From Pseudomonas sp. Leaf48 (GTDB lineage Bacteria > Pseudomonadota > Gammaproteobacteria > Pseudomonadales > Pseudomonadaceae): a stretch of DNA of 64,000 bases. Where the stretch lies: the NCBI RefSeq assembly GCF_001421885.1, contig NZ_LMLH01000003.1, positions 62,001-126,000 of the forward strand. Direction: 5' to 3'. Shown piece by piece: positions 60,769-64,000 of this stretch. Each line of letters begins with the position of its first letter. Position 1 is the stretch's first letter. A model generated the notes under the pieces. That model made no database searches. It was not told where the DNA came from and worked only from the letters and a program-made list of their open reading frames with translations. A program made the translations under genes and the position numbers.

Positions 60769-62217
60769 ATGCAACAGAACAACACGGACACAAAGGGAAG
60801 CTTTTCCGTAAGATATAAAGAGTTATCCTTTGATGGGGATGAGTGGCCAAGCGGCGAAGACAAGCTCTCTAGGCGGAAAGAAATTGAAAATCTAACTCCG
60901 CTATTAATAAACGCACAAGCGCCACTTGTAATATGCTTGGACGCCCCATGGGGCGCAGGAAAAACAACGTTCCTCAAGCTGTGGACACAGTACTTACGGT
61001 CACTTGAAATCAAAAGCCTATACTTAAATGCTTGGGAAAATGATTTTGCAGATGACCCGCTACTCCCACTATTAGCGACATTCGACAACTGGATGGCTGC
61101 TGAAAAAGAGGAATCCAAAGCAAAAGTCGCTTGGAGCAAGGCCAAAAAATTTGTTCCTGGCCTACTCAAATCCTCTGCCGTCGCTGCGGCCAAAGCTGCA
61201 TCGTTTGGTATATTAGACATAGATAAAGAATTAGAGAAACTTGCCGGAGATGTAGTCGGAGGTGCAGTCGGCGACATTGTAGATAGCTTTAATGTGAAAC
61301 AAAAGTCATTAAAGCAATTTAAAGATCAGCTATCCCTAGCTCTAGAAGGCTTACCGAATAGCCAAAACAATCTAGTTATTTTTATTGACGAACTAGATAG
61401 ATGCCGCCCTACTTATGCAATTGAAATGCTGGAGCGAGTCAAGCATCTTTTTGATCTTGATCGAATCATATTCATACTTGCAATGAATCGAGATCAGCTA
61501 GGTAAAGGAATCCAAGGAGTGTATGGTTCATCATTCAATGGCATTCAGTATTTGAAGAGATTCATCGATATTGACTACCAACTTCGAACACCATCCATTA
61601 AGGAGTATATTTCTGTAAGACTACAAGAACAGGAAGTTGTAGACTACTTTCGAGCGCGACAGGATGGACGTTATGATCTTGAACACATAACTGAACTTAT
61701 GACGTATCTTTCGCTTCGGTTCGAGTATACCCCTCGCGACATTAATCAGCTGATTGGCAGACTAAAGCTTATTTTTCGCAGCATTCCTCATAATCATTAC
61801 CTTGATGAGTCAATCATCGTGCCTTTGTTAGTCTTGAGGCAAGAAAACCCACAGCTTTATACTCGGTATTCAAAGGATGCATTTTGCGCCAATGATGTAA
61901 TTGAGTTCTTGTCAGGGGCTCGAATTGGTGAGGGTGCGTTGGAGCATCGCATTGCTGTAATGTTCGGCTACCTAATAGGTGCTGCTAGAGACCCACACTC
62001 CAACCAAAGTCTGGAGAGCGTCCTTGCGCCTTGGAAAAAATGGTCCGAGATGCTGTCAGAAGCAGCTGAAGCATCCCAACTCCGATCAGAGCTGCAAAGA
62101 ACAGTCAATGTGGTGATTGAGCTTGCTACTAAAGATCGTGAACTCAGAAGTCGAAGAGGGCTTAACGAGCTAGCTTTTAAGCGTATTGAGCTAGTCGGAG
62201 AAATTAATTTCGCATAA
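60769..62217 (+). CDS. KAP family P-loop NTPase
   Basis: A 482-residue NTPase. Walker A is DAPWGAGKTTF (58-68) and the extended Walker B FIDELDRCRP (205-214) is diagnostic of KAP ATPases. The segment between them (about 125-175) has an Ala/Gly-rich stretch where other KAP proteins carry membrane helices. AAGGA precedes the ATG. KAP proteins include PifA and QatA, both linked to phage exclusion. Probably works with the nuclease-motif protein as one unit. Confidence 0.88.
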   Translation: MQQNNTDTKGSFSVRYKELSFDGDEWPSGEDKLSRRKEIENLTPLLINAQAPLVICLDAPWGAGKTTFLKLWTQYLRSLEIKSLYLNAWENDFADDPLLPLLATFDNWMAAEKEESKAKVAWSKAKKFVPGLLKSSAVAAAKAASFGILDIDKELEKLAGDVVGGAVGDIVDSFNVKQKSLKQFKDQLSLALEGLPNSQNNLVIFIDELDRCRPTYAIEMLERVKHLFDLDRIIFILAMNRDQLGKGIQGVYGSSFNGIQYLKRFIDIDYQLRTPSIKEYISVRLQEQEVVDYFRARQDGRYDLEHITELMTYLSLRFEYTPRDINQLIGRLKLIFRSIPHNHYLDESIIVPLLVLRQENPQLYTRYSKDAFCANDVIEFLSGARIGEGALEHRIAVMFGYLIGAARDPHSNQSLESVLAPWKKWSEMLSEAAEASQLRSELQRTVNVVIELATKDRELRSRRGLNELAFKRIELVGEINFA

Positions 62218-62250
62218 CATTCTGATGCGAGCAATGAGATATCGCCCAGT

Positions 62251-62303
62251 CCTTAGCGAATCAATTCCATGTTAATTTACTTCTGGAATTGAATTCGCTA
62301 AGG
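62251..62303 (+). terminator. Long hairpin at the end of the KAP cassette
   Basis: About 19-bp stem (CCTTAGCGAATCAATTCCA with its complement, one bulge) and a 14-nt loop, 34 nt after the KAP stop. No T-run. It may close the cassette transcript. 62304-62480 shows nothing else. Confidence 0.45.
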
Positions 62304-62480
62304 ATATTACCCATACCCCCGAGGATCCCAGTAATACTCTACTCGGAAAACTTTCATGAGATGAATTTCCCAAAATTCCTTAGACGCATTAAGTTTGCTA
62401 TTGGGCGATTTCCGCCTTTCGTCTCCGTCAATTTCGGGTCGATTGCTGCCTTTTGTGATAGGCAGTAATCGACAGATAAA

Positions 62481-62870
62481 TTAGGCAGCTTGCCGCATTG
62501 AATGGACAGCACAATCGATCCATGCTGCCCCTGCTCTCGCCAGTTCACGCGTTTTCCCTTCGCTTATGCCGTAGTACTTGCCAACCCGGACCATGGTCCA
62601 TTTGGCACCGTAGTACAGCCAAATAATATCTCCCATTTGCTGATCCCTATGCGCAAGTCTGGCCACCGCATTGTCGATGGCCATTGCCCAATCGTCGGTG
62701 ATGCAATAATTTTGGCTCGGCGACACTTGCGGCATCGCCTGGCGCATCAGAGCAAAGGTCGGTGAGGTGTAATTTGGTATCCCTGCCCCGTCCATTCGCC
62801 ACCATCCCCACTGTTCCAACAAGTACTCGGTGTCTCCTAATGGTCGGCCTGCCGGCTTACGAATCATCAT
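62481..62870 (-). CDS. Phage antitermination protein Q-like
   Basis: A 129-residue protein of the phage antiterminator Q type: N-terminal RPLGDTEYLLEQWGWWRMDG and a C-terminal helix-turn-helix-like part (YYGAKWTMVRVGKYYGISEGKTRELARAG). It starts at ATG62870 (or 62867) just after the preceding stop, with GGGGAT upstream. It would let RNA polymerase pass the tandem terminators at 58.0 kb to express the late genes. The KAP cassette now separates gene and target. Confidence 0.82.
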   Translation of the reverse strand: MMIRKPAGRPLGDTEYLLEQWGWWRMDGAGIPNYTSPTFALMRQAMPQVSPSQNYCITDDWAMAIDNAVARLAHRDQQMGDIIWLYYGAKWTMVRVGKYYGISEGKTRELARAGAAWIDCAVHSMRQAA

Positions 62871-62874
62871 GCAT

Positions 62875-63195
62875 TCAATCCCCTGTGTAATTTGATCCGC
62901 CGGCACCGCGACGGTTGTTCTGTTGGTAGTATTCGGCTGGGCCAGATATCGACGAGCCCTGCTGGAGCACTGCAATTTCGCGCTGAGCCCACTGCAATTT
63001 GAAGCTCAACTGCGTCACCAATTCGTCCGAAGAAAGTACCACCCTGCTACCCAAAACTACCCAACCGGAGCCGTTGCAATCACTGCAAACCAGCTCATAA
63101 AAAACGCCCTGCACCACCGCTTTTCCTTTGCAGGCCGGGCAAGGCTCCAGCTCGATCCGCTCTCTCTTAAAACCGAAGCCTTGCCCTTTTTTCAT
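62875..63195 (-). CDS. Small zinc-ribbon phage protein
   Basis: A 106-residue protein with two CxxC pairs spaced like a DnaJ-type zinc ribbon (CPACKGKA ... CSDCNGSG, about 18-42). The rest is hydrophilic. GAGG precedes the ATG. It overlaps the recombinase stop by 29 nt. Function unknown; a nucleic-acid-binding role in the early/nin-type region is plausible. Confidence 0.7.
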   Translation of the reverse strand: MKKGQGFGFKRERIELEPCPACKGKAVVQGVFYELVCSDCNGSGWVVLGSRVVLSSDELVTQLSFKLQWAQREIAVLQQGSSISGPAEYYQQNNRRGAGGSNYTGD

Positions 63196-64000
63196 GTTTC
63201 AAATCCTCGCCTTTAACAAATTGTGGAAGTGCCTCGCAGGCCCCGCCGTTTGTGGCGTTCAAGCTAACTTGCGAATCTTCATATCTAACGCCTGTCTGCC
63301 CATGAATGCCCCTGAAGCCATGACCATCTAACCAGTCGTGCCACTTCACCAGCGCCAGTCGACGCTGCTCGGTGGCCTGGGTGTTGATGTACGTCGAGGC
63401 GATCTTGCCCAGTGAGTGATTGAGCAACATCTCGCCGATGTGGCCGTCAATGCCAAGGTCCGTCCAGGCTGTTCGAGCTACCTTGCGCAGGTCGTGACTG
63501 GTCCAAGCCCCCTGCCCCAATCGCGTGAATACGGCGCTGGCCTGATTCTCGCTAAGCGGCAGACCACGACGTGACGGAAACAGATAGGCACCCTCGTAGC
63601 CGCTGGCTCGCTGGCAGATGCGGTACCGGCGCAACAGCGCGCAAGCTTGATCGGTCAGTGGCAGCCGGTGCTCGGTTCGGCTTTTGGTGTGCTCGGCAGG
63701 GATGAACCACTCACGCTCGGACAGCGCGATATCAGCCCAGCGGGTCATTCGTGTCTCGCCTATACGTGTGCCGTGACAGAGCATCATCAGGGCCAGCATG
63801 ACGTCACCCGGTGCGCTGTCGAAGCGCTCGGCCAATAGAGTGACAATCTCCGGCACCTGCACACCACGAAGGCGCGCCGGCTTGGGCATGATCTGGGCAG
63901 TGGTGAAGTCGGAAAACTTGATTCCGGCCATGGGATTGGTCGGGATCAGGTCCAATTTATGGGCTTGGCGAAAAGCCACGGCCAGCAGACGAAACAGCTG
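63167..64000 (-). CDS. Tyrosine recombinase/integrase, 5' end outside window
   Basis: The frame stays open to the window edge, so the N-terminus is missing (at least 277 residues seen). Catalytic residues are visible: Arg in CHGTRIGETRM, Lys in EHTKSRTEH, His-x-x-Arg in HDLRK, His in LLNHSLG and Tyr in STYINT. It may be the integrase that uses the tRNA-Pro site. However, its place in the Q transcription unit also fits the internal recombinases seen in some Pseudomonas lambdoid prophages. Confidence 0.88.
   Translation of the reverse strand, partial: QLFRLLAVAFRQAHKLDLIPTNPMAGIKFSDFTTAQIMPKPARLRGVQVPEIVTLLAERFDSAPGDVMLALMMLCHGTRIGETRMTRWADIALSEREWFIPAEHTKSRTEHRLPLTDQACALLRRYRICQRASGYEGAYLFPSRRGLPLSENQASAVFTRLGQGAWTSHDLRKVARTAWTDLGIDGHIGEMLLNHSLGKIASTYINTQATEQRRLALVKWHDWLDGHGFRGIHGQTGVRYEDSQVSLNATNGGACEALPQFVKGEDLKHEKRARLRF

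Overview
The window looks like a Pseudomonas chromosome (fluorescens/putida type). The gene content (GntR, LysR, LacI and DeoR regulators each beside a small catabolic operon) and the tRNA-Pro and prophage proteins suggest this; the species cannot be fixed from sequence alone. It divides at about 23.07 kb into host chromosome on the left and a prophage on the right. The join is a 48-bp 3' fragment of a tRNA-Pro(GGG) gene, read on the minus strand, with a terminator just below it. That polarity puts the integrated element to the right of 23.07 kb, with the intact tRNA beyond the window.

Left part (1-23.0 kb): catabolic clusters. (i) 0-6.8 kb: an SDR, a FadR-type GntR regulator and a four-gene minus-strand operon (hydroxyacid dehydrogenase, BKACE beta-keto acid cleavage enzyme, MFS importer, UxaA/GarD-type dehydratase). 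The operon and the regulator promoter share the palindrome GTGATCACAG. (ii) 7.1-11 kb: an alpha/beta hydrolase and an MFS transporter beside a DeoR regulator. (iii) 11-19 kb: a LysR regulator, a dihydroxyacetophenone-dioxygenase-like cupin, a luciferase-like oxidoreductase coupled to a double SnoaL protein, a LacI regulator, and a cyclase / GldA-like dehydrogenase / SDR operon with two LacI-type operators upstream. (iv) 19.6-21.6 kb: a divergent LysR / HSL-type esterase pair. A nonsense-broken conserved gene follows (21.9-22.8 kb).

Right part (23.07-64 kb): a prophage with a lambda-type head (TerS, TerL, gpW, portal, protease, decoration, capsid) and a P2-type contractile tail (V, W, J, I, fibre, sheath, tube, E/E', tape measure, U, X, D). 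Nearly all of it is one minus-strand late operon from holin (57.9 kb) to an SOS-box-controlled Dam methylase (34.9 kb). Two cargo blocks interrupt it. The first is an 11.3-kb metabolic cassette at 23.5-34.8 kb, bounded by two inverted ~180-bp MITE-like elements. It carries TauD, cupin, acyl-CoA ligase, epoxide-hydrolase-like protein, YeiH, MFS and two AraC regulators, and four promoters in it share the same pair of 21-bp-spaced direct repeats. The second is an AT-rich, opposite-strand two-gene cassette at 58.7-62.2 kb, between antiterminator Q and the holin: a protein with a C-terminal PD-(D/E)XK nuclease motif and a KAP-family P-loop NTPase. It is a good candidate for an undescribed anti-phage system.

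Non-coding structure of note: an array of 11 exact GTTAAC boxes plus three ~44-bp repeats upstream of terminase; terminator hairpins placed directly before the ribosome-binding sites of four late genes; tandem terminators ahead of the holin; and an 11-copy 8-bp tandem repeat at 6.94 kb. All calls rest on reading motifs and layout; no database search was possible.
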